Positions 39,857 to 49,435 of a stretch of 64,000 bases of DNA are shown piece by piece. Within the stretch, counting starts at the first letter, position 1, and each line of letters starts with the position of its first letter. The DNA is from Lewinella sp. W8 (lineage in GTDB: Bacteria; Bacteroidota; Bacteroidia; Chitinophagales; Saprospiraceae), in the NCBI RefSeq assembly GCF_004375085.3, contig NZ_SNAQ03000019.1:62001-126000 (forward strand), in the 5' to 3' direction. The position numbers and the translations under genes are program-made. The notes under the pieces are model-generated. The model was not told where the DNA came from. It saw only the letters and a list, made by a program, of their open reading frames with translations, and did not search any database.

Positions 39857-41224
39857 ATGTCCACAAACATCACTTCCATTAAGCGCCGCTACGGCATCGT
39901 GGGCCGTTCCCCGGCCCTGGAGAATGCCCTCAACACGGCGATGCGGGTAGCCGGAACGGACCTTTCCGTGCTGATCACCGGTGAAAGTGGCGTGGGTAAG
40001 GAAGTAGTCAGCAGAATCATTCACGACAACAGTTCACGCAAGCACGAAGGCTTCATCGCCATCAACTGCGGGGCCATTCCCGAAGGCACCATCAACTCCG
40101 AGCTTTTCGGCCACGTGAAGGGGGCCTTTACCAACGCCATCAACGACCGGAAGGGCTACTTCGAGAACTACGACGGGGGAACCATTTTTCTGGATGAGAT
40201 CGGGGAAATGCCCCTGGAAACCCAGGCCTACCTCCTCCGGGTTCTTGAGAACGGAGAATTTATCCGGATGGGCTCCAACAAGGTGCAGCGGACCAACGTC
40301 CGGGTGGTGGCGGCGACCAACCGCAAGCTGATGGAGCGCGTGGAAAGCGGCAAATTCCGGGAGGACCTCTACTACCGGCTGGCGACCGTGCCCATTGAGA
40401 TGCCCGCCCTGCGGGAGCGGCCCGAAGATATTTACCTCCTCTTCCGGTACTTCGCCAACAACTTCGCCGAGAAGCAGAGTATTGAGCCCATTCAACTGGA
40501 CGAAGAAGCCCGCTGGCTGCTGGAGAACTACACCTGGCCGGGAAACATCCGGGAACTGAAGAACGTCGCGGAGCAGCTGAGTATCCTCTCCGAGAAACGG
40601 GAGATGACGGCCGTAGACCTCGCCGAAATGATGCCCAAGCTTCTCAAGCGCAACCTGCCGGCCATCCGGCAGGAAGACCAGGACGAAGGAGGCTCCGGCT
40701 CCACGATGCAGGAACGGGAAATCCTGTACAAGGTCCTCTTTGACATGAAGGCCGACCTGAACGATCTGAAGGGGTTGATTTTTGAGCTCATCCGCAGTAA
40801 TGATCTGCGGGTTCCCGACATGGGCCGCATTCAGGCCCTGCAGCTCCCCGGCAACTATCCGGCCGCTGCGGCCGAAATTGATCGGTTCGCCAACAATAAT
40901 CTGGGGAATTTCGATGCCCCGCGCGCCGCGCCTCCGGGCAACGCTGCGCCCCCGAATTATCCCCCGGCACCCGCGCACCGTCGCCCGGCTGCTGACGATA
41001 ACTCTTCCGTTAATGACCCCATCATCGTGGATCAGGATATGCAACGGGCCTACGACGAGAGCGAGGTGGTGGAGGAAGATTTGAGCCTGGCCAACGCGGA
41101 AAAGGAATTGATCATCAAGGCGCTGCGAAAACACAACGGACGGCGAAAGGAAGCCGCCGCGGAGCTGGGCATCAGTGAACGGACGCTTTACCGTAAGATC
41201 AAGGAATACGAGATTACGGAGTAA
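39857..41224 (+). CDS. Sigma-54-dependent transcriptional activator, no receiver domain
   Basis: A 455-residue protein. AAA+ ATPase with Walker A GESGVGKE and Walker B GTIFLDEIGEMP, a proline/alanine-rich linker, and a C-terminal Fis-type helix-turn-helix (KEAAAELGISERTLYRKIKEYEI). The sigma-54 contact loop usually reads GAFTGA; here it is GAFTNA. No receiver or sensory domain precedes the ATPase, so it is probably constitutive or controlled by other means. It follows miaB by 46 nt. Confidence 0.88.
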   Translation: MSTNITSIKRRYGIVGRSPALENALNTAMRVAGTDLSVLITGESGVGKEVVSRIIHDNSSRKHEGFIAINCGAIPEGTINSELFGHVKGAFTNAINDRKGYFENYDGGTIFLDEIGEMPLETQAYLLRVLENGEFIRMGSNKVQRTNVRVVAATNRKLMERVESGKFREDLYYRLATVPIEMPALRERPEDIYLLFRYFANNFAEKQSIEPIQLDEEARWLLENYTWPGNIRELKNVAEQLSILSEKREMTAVDLAEMMPKLLKRNLPAIRQEDQDEGGSGSTMQEREILYKVLFDMKADLNDLKGLIFELIRSNDLRVPDMGRIQALQLPGNYPAAAAEIDRFANNNLGNFDAPRAAPPGNAAPPNYPPAPAHRRPAADDNSSVNDPIIVDQDMQRAYDESEVVEEDLSLANAEKELIIKALRKHNGRRKEAAAELGISERTLYRKIKEYEITE

Positions 41225-41280
41225 GCGCTTGGTTTCCCGACGAAGCTAGCCTCCAAACAAGCTCCCGGCCCAAAAACAAA

Positions 41281-41318
41281 CGGCCCGGCCTTCACGCAGA
41301 AGACCGGGCCGGTTTTTT
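41281..41318. terminator. Bidirectional terminator
   Basis: CGGCCCGG (41281-41288) pairs with CCGGGCCG (41304-41311), with an inner CTTC/GAAG. TTTTTT follows on + and TTTGTTTTT on - strand. It serves the two convergent genes. Confidence 0.85.
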
Positions 41319-41340
41319 GGGAGATTTTTTCTCCGTCGTA

Positions 41341-41817
41341 CTACAGGTCGAACAGCACGCCGACGCCGGCGACCAGTCCGTCAAAGTCACTGATCACGTA
41401 CCGTACTTCCCCGAACAGGGAAGCCGATCCACCCAGGCCGAACTTGGCCCCGGCACCTACGTTAAGGCCGGTTTCGGTGGTGGAGGCGCTACCAAACTGC
41501 CCCAGGTCAACACCTACGGTGGTGAAGTTCAGTCCCGCCAGTGCGTAGACTTTCGTGCCCGCACCGCTGTCCACGAAAACGTAGTTTCCGTTCAGGTTAA
41601 TTTCGTTGAGGGTCAGGCCATCCTCCACGAGGTAGTAGATAAAGCCGGCCTGGGCCGCGATGGTTTCGTTGAAGGCGTAAACACCCCGGACGTTAATGCC
41701 GATTTCTTCGGCCTCGAATCCGTAGGCGATTCCCCCGCCCACGCTGAGCTGGGCAGCCGCCGTGCTGCTGAAGCCGGCGAAGAGGAGTAAGAAAAACAGG
41801 TTTCTCAATGTGTACAT
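41341..41817 (-). CDS. Outer-membrane beta-barrel (porin-family) protein
   Basis: A 158-residue protein with signal peptide (NLFFLLLFAGFSSTAAAQ) and eight or so glycine-rich beta strands ending in VGVLFDL, a typical outer-membrane barrel. Small-barrel OmpW or porin-type; substrate unknown. Confidence 0.75.
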   Translation of the reverse strand: MYTLRNLFFLLLFAGFSSTAAAQLSVGGGIAYGFEAEEIGINVRGVYAFNETIAAQAGFIYYLVEDGLTLNEINLNGNYVFVDSGAGTKVYALAGLNFTTVGVDLGQFGSASTTETGLNVGAGAKFGLGGSASLFGEVRYVISDFDGLVAGVGVLFDL

Positions 41818-41948
41818 AGGAAAGGGTTTAGAATTAATGAGTATGTGGTGTACGCTGCTAAAGTAGACAGCATTCTCGAAACCGAAGCATTTCGGGAGCG
41901 GTTTCTACCGATTCCTCCACAATTCCTTCCGGTTCCTCCCCCCGCCAA

Positions 41949-42674
41949 TTATCGCTCGTGACCATATTTGCGGAAGGTGATGTTTACCCGCTGATCCCTC
42001 ACCTCCGGCTCGTTGGGCACGGCGTGTTCGTAGCGCTCCTGACAGTGGCGGCCCATCAGGAACAGGCTTCCGTGAGCCAGGGTAAAGGCGTGCTCCCTTC
42101 CGGTAGCTTTTTCCCGCAGCAGAAATTTCCTTTCTGCGCCCAGACTCAGGGAAGCAATGTAGGTCGTATCACCGAAGGCCGAAGGATCGTGATGGTAGGC
42201 CACCCCGGTGTTCCCGTCGGGATACCGAATGCATACGCCGGTGTGAAAATGGTGGCCCGTAACGGCCCTGACGCGATCACGGATTTCCCTGGTCTGGGCG
42301 GTCCATGGGCGGGTGCGGCCCCATCGCTCCGGGGCCAGTTCTCCGGAGGCATGAATCTCCCGGTCCATCAGAAATAACTTGCCCGTCTCCATGGTAAAGG
42401 TTCCCTGCCCGGCCACCTCAATGGTGTTCAGGGGAATTTCAACGTCGTCAACGAGATGATGGTACAATCGCCAGGCCGCCGCCGCGGACAAAAAATCGGG
42501 CCAGTAGTGGGCTTCGCAGTTCAGGTTCGGGACAGCAAAAGAATTCAATTCGACCACGGATTTTTCCGCAAAATAGGGTAAGCCAGCCATAAGCTTCGCC
42601 GGAGAGTGTCGTAATCCCAACCAACCCTTAATGGAGCGTGAGGATACCAAAACAGCATCGTAATTTTGGGGCAA
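41949..42674 (-). CDS. AlkB-like 2-oxoglutarate/Fe(II) dioxygenase
   Basis: A 241-residue protein with the catalytic HHD metal-binding pattern in AYHHDPSAFGDTTYIASLSLG, a later EHAVP histidine, and RVNITFR binding 2-oxoglutarate. It probably removes methyl groups from DNA or RNA bases, as AlkB does; ALKBH-like enzymes vary in substrate. Confidence 0.85.
   Translation of the reverse strand: MPQNYDAVLVSSRSIKGWLGLRHSPAKLMAGLPYFAEKSVVELNSFAVPNLNCEAHYWPDFLSAAAAWRLYHHLVDDVEIPLNTIEVAGQGTFTMETGKLFLMDREIHASGELAPERWGRTRPWTAQTREIRDRVRAVTGHHFHTGVCIRYPDGNTGVAYHHDPSAFGDTTYIASLSLGAERKFLLREKATGREHAFTLAHGSLFLMGRHCQERYEHAVPNEPEVRDQRVNITFRKYGHER
42661..42668 (+). promoter_or_regulatory. -7 element of lipoprotein gene
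   Basis: TAATTTTG lies 16 nt upstream of ATG 42685 and supports the ATG rather than the GTG at 42682. Confidence 0.45.
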
Positions 42675-42684
42675 AGATCACGTG

Positions 42685-43374
42685 ATGTTTCGAGTTCTCC
42701 TTTTTCTGTTGTTGACCGCACTGTTCACCGCCTGCATTGGAGATGACGTCGTAGATGATTACGTCCAACCCGAACTTCGCCTGTTGGGCTTAGTGGACAC
42801 CCTCGAGGTAGGAACGACCCATCAACTGGCCGTTAACTTTTTCAACAACGTGGGCCAGATGGAAAATATCCGTCCGACGTGGACGTCCTCCGACGATCAG
42901 GTACTGTCCGTGGATGGCGCCGGCCTGGTCACCGCCCATGAGGTGGGCAGCGCCATGGTCACGGCCAGCTACGAAGATGAATTCGGGGAACAAAGCACCG
43001 CCGAACACTACTTATCCGTGGGCGAAAGCACCGTGGTGACCGAAACCTCGGAGCGCCGGCACGGCCAGGTAGAAACCACCAGCAGTTACCCCCTGACCGG
43101 GGCCTTTACCCTGGAGGTGGTGGACGAAACCGATCTGGTGCTCGCCTTCGGCGAGGATTACCTGGCCGACACCTCCCTGCCCGGACTCTACGTCTACCTC
43201 AGCAACAACCCCCGGAGCACCGAGGGCGCGCTCGAAATCGGAGCGGTACAAGTATTCAACGGCGCCCACGAATACCGCATTCAGGCTACCGGGATCGACG
43301 ACTACGCCTACGTCCTGTACTTCTGTAAGCCCTTCAACATCAAGGTGGGCGACGGAGAAATCCTGGAGGAGTAA
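42685..43374 (+). CDS. Lipoprotein with bacterial Ig-like domain
   Basis: A 229-residue protein. Lipobox LFTAC (residues 12-16), then a Big2-like Ig domain (VDTLEVGTTHQLAVNFFNNVG, WTSSDDQVLSVDGAGLVTAHEVGSAMVTA) and a C-terminal beta-domain. A surface or periplasmic protein; function unknown. Confidence 0.75.
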   Translation: MFRVLLFLLLTALFTACIGDDVVDDYVQPELRLLGLVDTLEVGTTHQLAVNFFNNVGQMENIRPTWTSSDDQVLSVDGAGLVTAHEVGSAMVTASYEDEFGEQSTAEHYLSVGESTVVTETSERRHGQVETTSSYPLTGAFTLEVVDETDLVLAFGEDYLADTSLPGLYVYLSNNPRSTEGALEIGAVQVFNGAHEYRIQATGIDDYAYVLYFCKPFNIKVGDGEILEE

Positions 43375-43493
43375 GGGAGGTTGTAATTCAGCCACCGGTC
43401 GGCGGACGAACCAACTCGTACCTCGCGTTTCGGCCGACGACCTCTCCATCTTGATCCTACAGCCTAAATCCTCAATCCTTTCCCTCCCCCTAC

Positions 43494-44024
43494 CTACTTC
43501 TTCTGTCCCCGGAAGTGGTCGTCCTTGTGCTTGAAGAGGGCATTGAAGCTGGTCAGGGAACCGTAAATACGGGTGATGTACTGCTGCAGATTCACTTTTT
43601 CTTCGTCGGTCAGATTACTGGCGTTGATGCGCTGTTCCATCACCCGCAGGCGATCACGGACCATCACGATCTTGTGAAAAAAGGTATCGATGGGCATTTC
43701 CTTATTGGCCAGTCCTTCTTCTCCGGGCTGCAGGATGAGCTGTCCGTCGATCCACTTGTCGCCCAGAGCGGTGGTCTCGTCGATACCGTTGTAAGTGCGC
43801 AGAATCCTGATCAGTGATTGCTCCGCTTCGTTGAAGGAGGCAACCGCTTCGGGCTCGATGGCCTCCAGCACCTCCCACTTGTCGTAGTCCTTGCCCACGG
43901 ATTTGATGCCGTGGATCATGAAGGTCACGTCATAGGCGGCTTTATAGCGTTTGATGATGACACCGTCGCCGAAGGCCGGGTGGCGCACGCGGGAGCCAAC
44001 GCCCAAATCTTGTTTTTCGTTCAT
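43494..44024 (-). CDS. Conserved hypothetical protein with UvrD-C-like Tudor motif
   Basis: A 176-residue protein. The N-terminal GSRVRHPAFGDGVIIKRY resembles the small beta-barrel found at UvrD/PcrA C-termini, an RNA polymerase contact domain. The rest is helical. Possible DNA repair or transcription link; inference only. Confidence 0.6.
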   Translation of the reverse strand: MNEKQDLGVGSRVRHPAFGDGVIIKRYKAAYDVTFMIHGIKSVGKDYDKWEVLEAIEPEAVASFNEAEQSLIRILRTYNGIDETTALGDKWIDGQLILQPGEEGLANKEMPIDTFFHKIVMVRDRLRVMEQRINASNLTDEEKVNLQQYITRIYGSLTSFNALFKHKDDHFRGQKK

Positions 44025-44064
44025 GGTAAAAATTTAGGCGCTCAAAGTACTAATTGATGATGGT

Positions 44065-45330
44065 TTATTGTGCGCGTCGGACAAGCTTTGTAATCCGGGC
44101 AACTTTTAGTGAGCGGTTGCTCCGATTCAGGCCAAGGGTTCGAAGAATATCATCCGTATCCGGAAGGGTAATGAACTGCCTTTCGGCGGTAAAACCTCCG
44201 GCGACGGTGTAGTTAAGGCGGTAGTTGATCCTTGCGACTCTTCGATTAACCTTGGTGATGGCAGAAGCATTTTGAGCAGGATACCTCCTCTTCCGGTTTA
44301 CCCTCACTAGTTCTGGTATCATGAGTTCGTACTTTAAGATCCACGAAGGCTCGCCCCCGATACTACCTGAATGGGGCTCGATGGCCAGCGACTGGTGGTC
44401 AGCGTAGAGGTCTATCGACAGGTCCTGTGAAATTGCTCTCAAATTAAGTTCCTTTTCCAGTGGCCCCTCGTACTGGCACACCACGGGAATTTTATCCGCA
44501 GAAACCCAGTGGCCCAGCACCAACACTTCGTTAATAAAGGGGGAGGAAAAGTATTTGATTTCAACGTCCTGCCTCCCCGAACTGCTGGTTACTTTTAAGT
44601 ACTCTTCATCGATGGCCTTGAAAAAGACCTCCGAAGAGAGTGATTCATCCGGAAACTGAATATGCATTCCGTGTACGTCTTCCGCGGGGTGAAGGTCAAT
44701 CTCCCGGTGGATGCTCTCTTCCGGGAGCAACAGCTCATCTAGCGTCAGGAATACATCTCCGATGATGTAGGGTTCCTTGTTCTCAAGCAGCAAATAGTAA
44801 CCATGGTTGCTCAGGGGGATTTCATAGGCCAGATAAGGTTGATTGATGACGCCAGATTTCGCCGCCGAAAGGTTGTTGATCAGGTACCCACTCCTCCGTG
44901 GCACGTTGGTGATAAAGACCTCCTTACGGTTTTTGGTCCCAAAGGACCTCAATTGATTCAGGGTAGCGAAATTCCGAAAATCACTTCCGGTGATGGTTGA
45001 TGAGGAGAGTCCGCAAATGGAGCGCCCTTCCACTCTGTAGGTTCCCGTATTCAATAATTCTGTTACGGAAAAAGCCGTCAGGATTAATGCTTCGGGTGAA
45101 TGAGATTTTTTATCCAAAAAAACCGCATCGGTGGTGAGCTCATCGGAGACGTATATACCTTCATCAATGATTTCTCCGGCAAAATCAGTAAGTAGCAAAT
45201 ACACGGTAGCTTCTGGTGGGAATAGATACCGACTTACGGAGAGGCTATCTAATTGAGCGTTCAGCGGTGCTCCTAAAGTCGCAACGAAAAACCATAGAAA
45301 AATCGATGTGCGGTAATGGGGAATGAGCAT
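44065..45330 (-). CDS. Secreted protein of unknown function
   Basis: A 421-residue protein starting MLIPHYRTSIFLWFFVATL with signal peptide ending near NAQ. It is beta-rich throughout. A start at 45330 is chosen since the longer frame to 45396 gives a less regular leader. The content recalls Bacteroidota surface-layer proteins of unknown function. No sorting domain is visible at the C-terminus. Confidence 0.55.
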   Translation of the reverse strand: MLIPHYRTSIFLWFFVATLGAPLNAQLDSLSVSRYLFPPEATVYLLLTDFAGEIIDEGIYVSDELTTDAVFLDKKSHSPEALILTAFSVTELLNTGTYRVEGRSICGLSSSTITGSDFRNFATLNQLRSFGTKNRKEVFITNVPRRSGYLINNLSAAKSGVINQPYLAYEIPLSNHGYYLLLENKEPYIIGDVFLTLDELLLPEESIHREIDLHPAEDVHGMHIQFPDESLSSEVFFKAIDEEYLKVTSSSGRQDVEIKYFSSPFINEVLVLGHWVSADKIPVVCQYEGPLEKELNLRAISQDLSIDLYADHQSLAIEPHSGSIGGEPSWILKYELMIPELVRVNRKRRYPAQNASAITKVNRRVARINYRLNYTVAGGFTAERQFITLPDTDDILRTLGLNRSNRSLKVARITKLVRRAQ

Positions 45331-45558
45331 CGTAGAGAATAGGTGAATTAGGTGTGATCCCGAAAGGGTTATTTCGAATAAGGTTGAAAACTTCAAGGTA
45401 AGGCCAAAACTTGAAGTAGATCGGTTGTCAAGGTCAGGTTTTCAAAACTACCTATGCCCCGGCGGGCGGGTGCCGGGTAGATCCGTCCGGCCGGGCGATT
45501 GGGTAAAACGGCCGGGGCAAAACCGATCCACTTCGTACCTTAGCCGCAAACCTTCCGT

Positions 45559-46440
45559 ATGCACTTGCGCCCCCTGACCTTCCTGATTTTATTCATCGTT
45601 TCCAATACGCTGCTTATGTCCCAGGCCGACCCTCAGGCATACCGGCTCTTCGACCAGAAGGGTAAGAAAGTGAAGTACAAAAAGATGGTCAGGGCCCTCC
45701 AGGAGGCGGACGTTATTCTCTTCGGGGAAAGCCACAACGACCCCATTGCTCACTGGCTGCAGCACGAGGTCGCCCGGAGTCTGCGGGCCGCAGGCCCGCT
45801 GGTGCTGGGCATGGAAATGTTTGAATCCGATCAGCAGGCCGCCCTGAACGCCTACCTGGCCGGGGAAACGGAGGTGGACGCCATCGACAGTGTGGGGTCG
45901 GGCCTCTGGCCCAACTTCCAGACGGACTACCGTCCGGTGGTGGACTTCTTCAAATCCAACGGCGATCCCGTGATCGCCACCAACGTCCCCCGGCAGTACG
46001 CCCGGCAGTACGCCCGTCAGGTTTACCGGGAGGGCTTCGGGGCCCTGGATAAGCTCTCCGCGGCCGAAAAAGCCCTGCTCCCTCCCCTCCCCGTCCCCTA
46101 CGACGCCGAACTCCCCGGCTATCAGCGGATGCTGGAAATGATGCCCGCCGGCCACGGCGGAGAAACCTTCCCAATGGCCCAGGCCATCAAGGATGCGACC
46201 ATGGCCCACTTCATCGTTGCCTATGCCGGTGGGCGTAAGCGCTTCCTGCACCTCAACGGCAGCTACCACTCCGATGACTTTGAGGGCATCGGCTGGTACC
46301 TCCAGCAGTACGCCCCCGAACTGAAGGTGGTGACCATCACCACCGTAGAGCAGGAAAGCATTGATGAACTGGCCGAAGAAAATACCGGCAAGGCTCACTT
46401 CACCCTGGCCGTACCGGCCCGAATGACGAAGACGTATTAA
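45559..46440 (+). CDS. ChaN-like haem-binding lipoprotein family
   Basis: A 293-residue protein with signal peptide (PLTFLILFIVSNTLLMSQA). FGESHNDPIAHWLQHEVARSLRA, VLGMEMFESDQQAALN and DPVIATNVPRQYARQ are typical ChaN (DUF399) signatures; family members bind haem and are linked to iron uptake. A GTACCTT element (45535-45541) lies 17 nt upstream. Confidence 0.85.
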   Translation: MHLRPLTFLILFIVSNTLLMSQADPQAYRLFDQKGKKVKYKKMVRALQEADVILFGESHNDPIAHWLQHEVARSLRAAGPLVLGMEMFESDQQAALNAYLAGETEVDAIDSVGSGLWPNFQTDYRPVVDFFKSNGDPVIATNVPRQYARQYARQVYREGFGALDKLSAAEKALLPPLPVPYDAELPGYQRMLEMMPAGHGGETFPMAQAIKDATMAHFIVAYAGGRKRFLHLNGSYHSDDFEGIGWYLQQYAPELKVVTITTVEQESIDELAEENTGKAHFTLAVPARMTKTY

Positions 46441-46452
46441 GGTCAAGGGCGG

Positions 46453-47376
46453 TTAACACATGACCGCCCAGTACTCGGCCTCGATCAGAAATTGGCGAAA
46501 GGATTTGGTCCCGGAAGCGGCGGGCACCCTTTTCTTGACAAAGAATCGGGATTGCTGCCGGTCCCAACCAAGCACGATTTTCTGGTACTTGACTCTGAAA
46601 TACAGTTCATACTTATCCCGTAGTCGTTGGAGGGTTTCGCGCAACGATTCCTCCGTAGCAAACTGTCCGTAGCTATCGCCGATTAGACGGGAAAAAGCCC
46701 GTTTATCCACTTCGGCAAGCTCCGCAAAATCACCGTTGAGGATCGAAGTCAGGGCCTCGTCGTCCGAAAGGGAACGGGCAAAGGTTGCGATCTCGGATAT
46801 GGGTTGATGCTGACTGATGTTTCCTCCCTCACCGTATTCCGTAACAATTGGCCCGGCTGCCTCCAACTCCAGGCCAAGCGGAATGAGTTTCAGCGAAACT
46901 TCCGTATCGGTTCCCTTCCGGGGAATCTCGACGCTAAGAAAAAATGTGGGATCGTCAAGGTCCAGCGCCAGCTCTCTGCCCACAAAGTCCTTTAGCCCGA
47001 ACTCCTCGGGTAAAACACTCCAAATGTCCCGGTTGGAAGAGAGTTTACGGTCCCAGGAACAGTTGGCTTCGTCCATTTGCAGCAGCGTATACTCCCCCCG
47101 ATCGTTTCGGTAGGCGCCAACCGTAGAGGCGCAGGAACACCCACAGGTGGGCCAACCGCCACTAACGTGCAGGTAGCCATTTCGTGCATCATCAATTTGG
47201 TCGAAATCGGGCTTTCCGTCATCGTCCATATCCTCGAAGTTGGAGAAGCAAGGGTTGACCCTTTCCCACAGTTGGTCCCGGAGGGACTGCTTTTGTCCCA
47301 TCAAATGAACGCTCAGGCTCAGGCAGGCGATCAACATTATTCCCCGGACGCATCCGGACGTGCGATACAACATCAT
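46453..47376 (-). CDS. Secreted protein of unknown function
   Basis: A 307-residue protein with N-terminal signal peptide (CVRGIMLIACLSLSVHLMG) and a cysteine-rich part (WPTCGCSCASTV), then a beta/helical C-terminus. Possibly an envelope protein with metal or disulfide bonding. No family recognised. Confidence 0.55.
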   Translation of the reverse strand: MMLYRTSGCVRGIMLIACLSLSVHLMGQKQSLRDQLWERVNPCFSNFEDMDDDGKPDFDQIDDARNGYLHVSGGWPTCGCSCASTVGAYRNDRGEYTLLQMDEANCSWDRKLSSNRDIWSVLPEEFGLKDFVGRELALDLDDPTFFLSVEIPRKGTDTEVSLKLIPLGLELEAAGPIVTEYGEGGNISQHQPISEIATFARSLSDDEALTSILNGDFAELAEVDKRAFSRLIGDSYGQFATEESLRETLQRLRDKYELYFRVKYQKIVLGWDRQQSRFFVKKRVPAASGTKSFRQFLIEAEYWAVMC

Positions 47377-47448
47377 CGGCGTTTTAGCTTTAGGTAGCCG
47401 TAAAATATTTCTCTACGGGCAATACCACCAAACGAACCGCTGCGGTAT

Positions 47449-47820
47449 TTATCCAAAAAAACTATCCCACACCAATAGCGCCGCAATGATGGCCGAAAAG
47501 CAGGCCGTAAACAACACGGCCGCTGCGGCCACGTCCTTGGCCTTACCCGCCAGCTCGTGGTATTCGGGGTGCACCAGGTCGACGACATACTCCACGGCGG
47601 TATTGAGGGCTTCTGCGGCCAGCACCATGGCGGAGCAGAGAAAGACGATGATCCATTTCCATAGGGCAAAATCGAGGAACCAGCAAAGGCCCATCATCCC
47701 GAAGAAGGCCACGAGGTGAATCCGTGAAGGTGCCTGGTTACGCAATAGGTCCCAGGCCCCGCGAAAGGCGTATCCGAAAGCTTTCCACCGACCCGTGAAG
47801 TAATTAGTAAGATTATTCAT
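47449..47820 (-). CDS. dgkA: Diacylglycerol/undecaprenol kinase
   Basis: A 123-residue protein with three membrane helices and AEALNTAVEYVVDLV, the DgkA active-site motif (E-A-x-N-T-A-V-E-x-x-x-D). It phosphorylates diacylglycerol or undecaprenol at the inner membrane. ATG 47820 chosen because it overlaps the upstream stop (ATGA). Confidence 0.9.
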   Translation of the reverse strand: MNNLTNYFTGRWKAFGYAFRGAWDLLRNQAPSRIHLVAFFGMMGLCWFLDFALWKWIIVFLCSAMVLAAEALNTAVEYVVDLVHPEYHELAGKAKDVAAAAVLFTACFSAIIAALLVWDSFFG

Positions 47821-48080
47821 GACATCCAGCCAATCCCTCCGCGCAGGAGTATGAATAAGGCCAGCGCCAACGCTGGTCCAACCCACCCGGAGAGCATGTA
47901 CTGATAATAATCCCGTTTTACGCGGCTGGGTTCGATCCACTCCACGATGTGGCTGATGGCCCAGACGGCCAAACTGATGGCGCCCACAATCATGGCCAGT
48001 AGTTGGCCAAAGTATTCATCGAACAACATGAGCAGCAGATACACAATCAGCTGCCCGATAATCATCAGAATTAAATTCAC
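47817..48080 (-). CDS. Small membrane protein
   Basis: An 87-residue, three-helix membrane protein (LILMIIGQLIVYLLLMLF; LAMIVGAISLAVWAI; VGPALALALFILL). GTG start sharing TAGTG with the upstream stop. Coupled to dgkA; function unknown. Confidence 0.65.
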   Translation of the reverse strand: MNLILMIIGQLIVYLLLMLFDEYFGQLLAMIVGAISLAVWAISHIVEWIEPSRVKRDYYQYMLSGWVGPALALALFILLRGGIGWMS

Positions 48081-49435
48081 TACTTATTCTGGGATATGAG
48101 CGTCCGGGGTTCGATGCGCTCCAGGACGTGTTGCCCCACGGCGGCTCCCTGGGTCACCCCGTAGTCAATGGCCGGGCGGTAGTGAATCCCACCGTAGAGG
48201 CGGCTAAGCGCCGCCTCGTCACTGGCGTGCAGGAAGCTGGTGAAGCTCCGCGCGGGAAGGTCGTATTCCACCTCCGAGTCATCCACGAAGGCAAAATTGT
48301 CGCCGTAAAGATCGGTCAGTACCGTGGCGCAGGCGCGGCTTACGACCGAATGCCCGCTGGTGTGCTCGGGGAAGGGCGGCGTCTGCAGCAGAGGGCGCCA
48401 CTCTTCGTCCAGGTGCCGGTTGATGAAGGTCTCCGGGCGAACCAGCTTGGAGCGGTACTTTTCGTCCCAGCAGCTGATGAAGGCATCGTTCATGGCCATG
48501 TTCATCATGGCGTAGGTCTCTACCGTCTTGGCGAAGTCGGCCTTCGCCTTGCGGGCGGCAATACCCGCAATGTTGACCCAGTGTCCACCGGGCGTAATTT
48601 TCTTGGTGGCAAACATCACGTGTCCGTGGTGGTGGCTGACGTAGGGGTTGCAGTCCCAGAACTGGGCGATGGCCTTCCGTTCTTCGCTTTCGGCGGGGTC
48701 ATCGGCCTCCAGGGCGGTGTACACTTCTTCCACCCCTTTCCACCACTCACTGTTGCGGTCCTCGCTGTATTCGGTGGGGGGCAGGGGCACAAACTGATTT
48801 GCACTGTCGAGGACAAAGGGACGAATCTTGTTCCAGCTCGGCTCGATGCCGTCCATGTAGTCCGGAGGGGTCGGTTGCCACTTGCTGGGGTCGTCGGTGA
48901 TGGAGTACTTCGGGAAGGTCCGCGTCTGCTTGTACATATCTCCGTCATACCACTTGATGACGTGGTCGGCTACGGCTTCGCCGTAAGCAATCGAATTGAA
49001 GAGGACCTCATCGGGCACCCCGATGGCATCAATTTCGGCCATCAGTTCGTTGGTGAAGGCCTCGATTTTATCTTCGGAAAAAATCAGGCTCTTACCCACC
49101 TTGAGTTGAGCGGCTACCGCCGCAATGGCGTGGGAGATTTCTTGATCCGCTGCGGGCTGGGGCACGGGGTCGAGGTGATTAACCTGTCCGGCCAAGGTCT
49201 GCAGGTTGGGGTCTCCGGCGGCGTAGGCCTCGTATCCGGCAATTCCCGAGTAAGCGTAAATCCTGGCGGCTACCGGAGGGGAGAAAATGTCGTGGACGAT
49301 CACGTCCGTGACCTTCTTCACCGCACGGTGGTAGTACTCAGGGTTATCAACTTCTTCCTGAAAGTTGGGGTTGATCTCCTCCCCACAGGAAGTAAAGAGG
49401 ACCAGGAAAAGGGCAAAAACGAAAAAACGATTCAT
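48080..49435 (-). CDS. Vanadium-dependent haloperoxidase/PAP2-like lipoprotein
   Basis: A 451-residue protein starting MNRFFVFALFLVLFTSCGEE with lipobox. The catalytic pattern is SKLVRPETF, FPEHTSGHSVVS and SRLYGGIHYRPAIDYG, i.e. K-x6-RP, PSGH-type, SRxxxGxHxxxD of the PAP2/haloperoxidase fold. It either oxidises halides or removes phosphate; a lipoprotein of this type suggests the envelope. I chose 49435 for the lipobox; a longer frame to 49651 gives no signal. Confidence 0.78.
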   Translation of the reverse strand: MNRFFVFALFLVLFTSCGEEINPNFQEEVDNPEYYHRAVKKVTDVIVHDIFSPPVAARIYAYSGIAGYEAYAAGDPNLQTLAGQVNHLDPVPQPAADQEISHAIAAVAAQLKVGKSLIFSEDKIEAFTNELMAEIDAIGVPDEVLFNSIAYGEAVADHVIKWYDGDMYKQTRTFPKYSITDDPSKWQPTPPDYMDGIEPSWNKIRPFVLDSANQFVPLPPTEYSEDRNSEWWKGVEEVYTALEADDPAESEERKAIAQFWDCNPYVSHHHGHVMFATKKITPGGHWVNIAGIAARKAKADFAKTVETYAMMNMAMNDAFISCWDEKYRSKLVRPETFINRHLDEEWRPLLQTPPFPEHTSGHSVVSRACATVLTDLYGDNFAFVDDSEVEYDLPARSFTSFLHASDEAALSRLYGGIHYRPAIDYGVTQGAAVGQHVLERIEPRTLISQNK

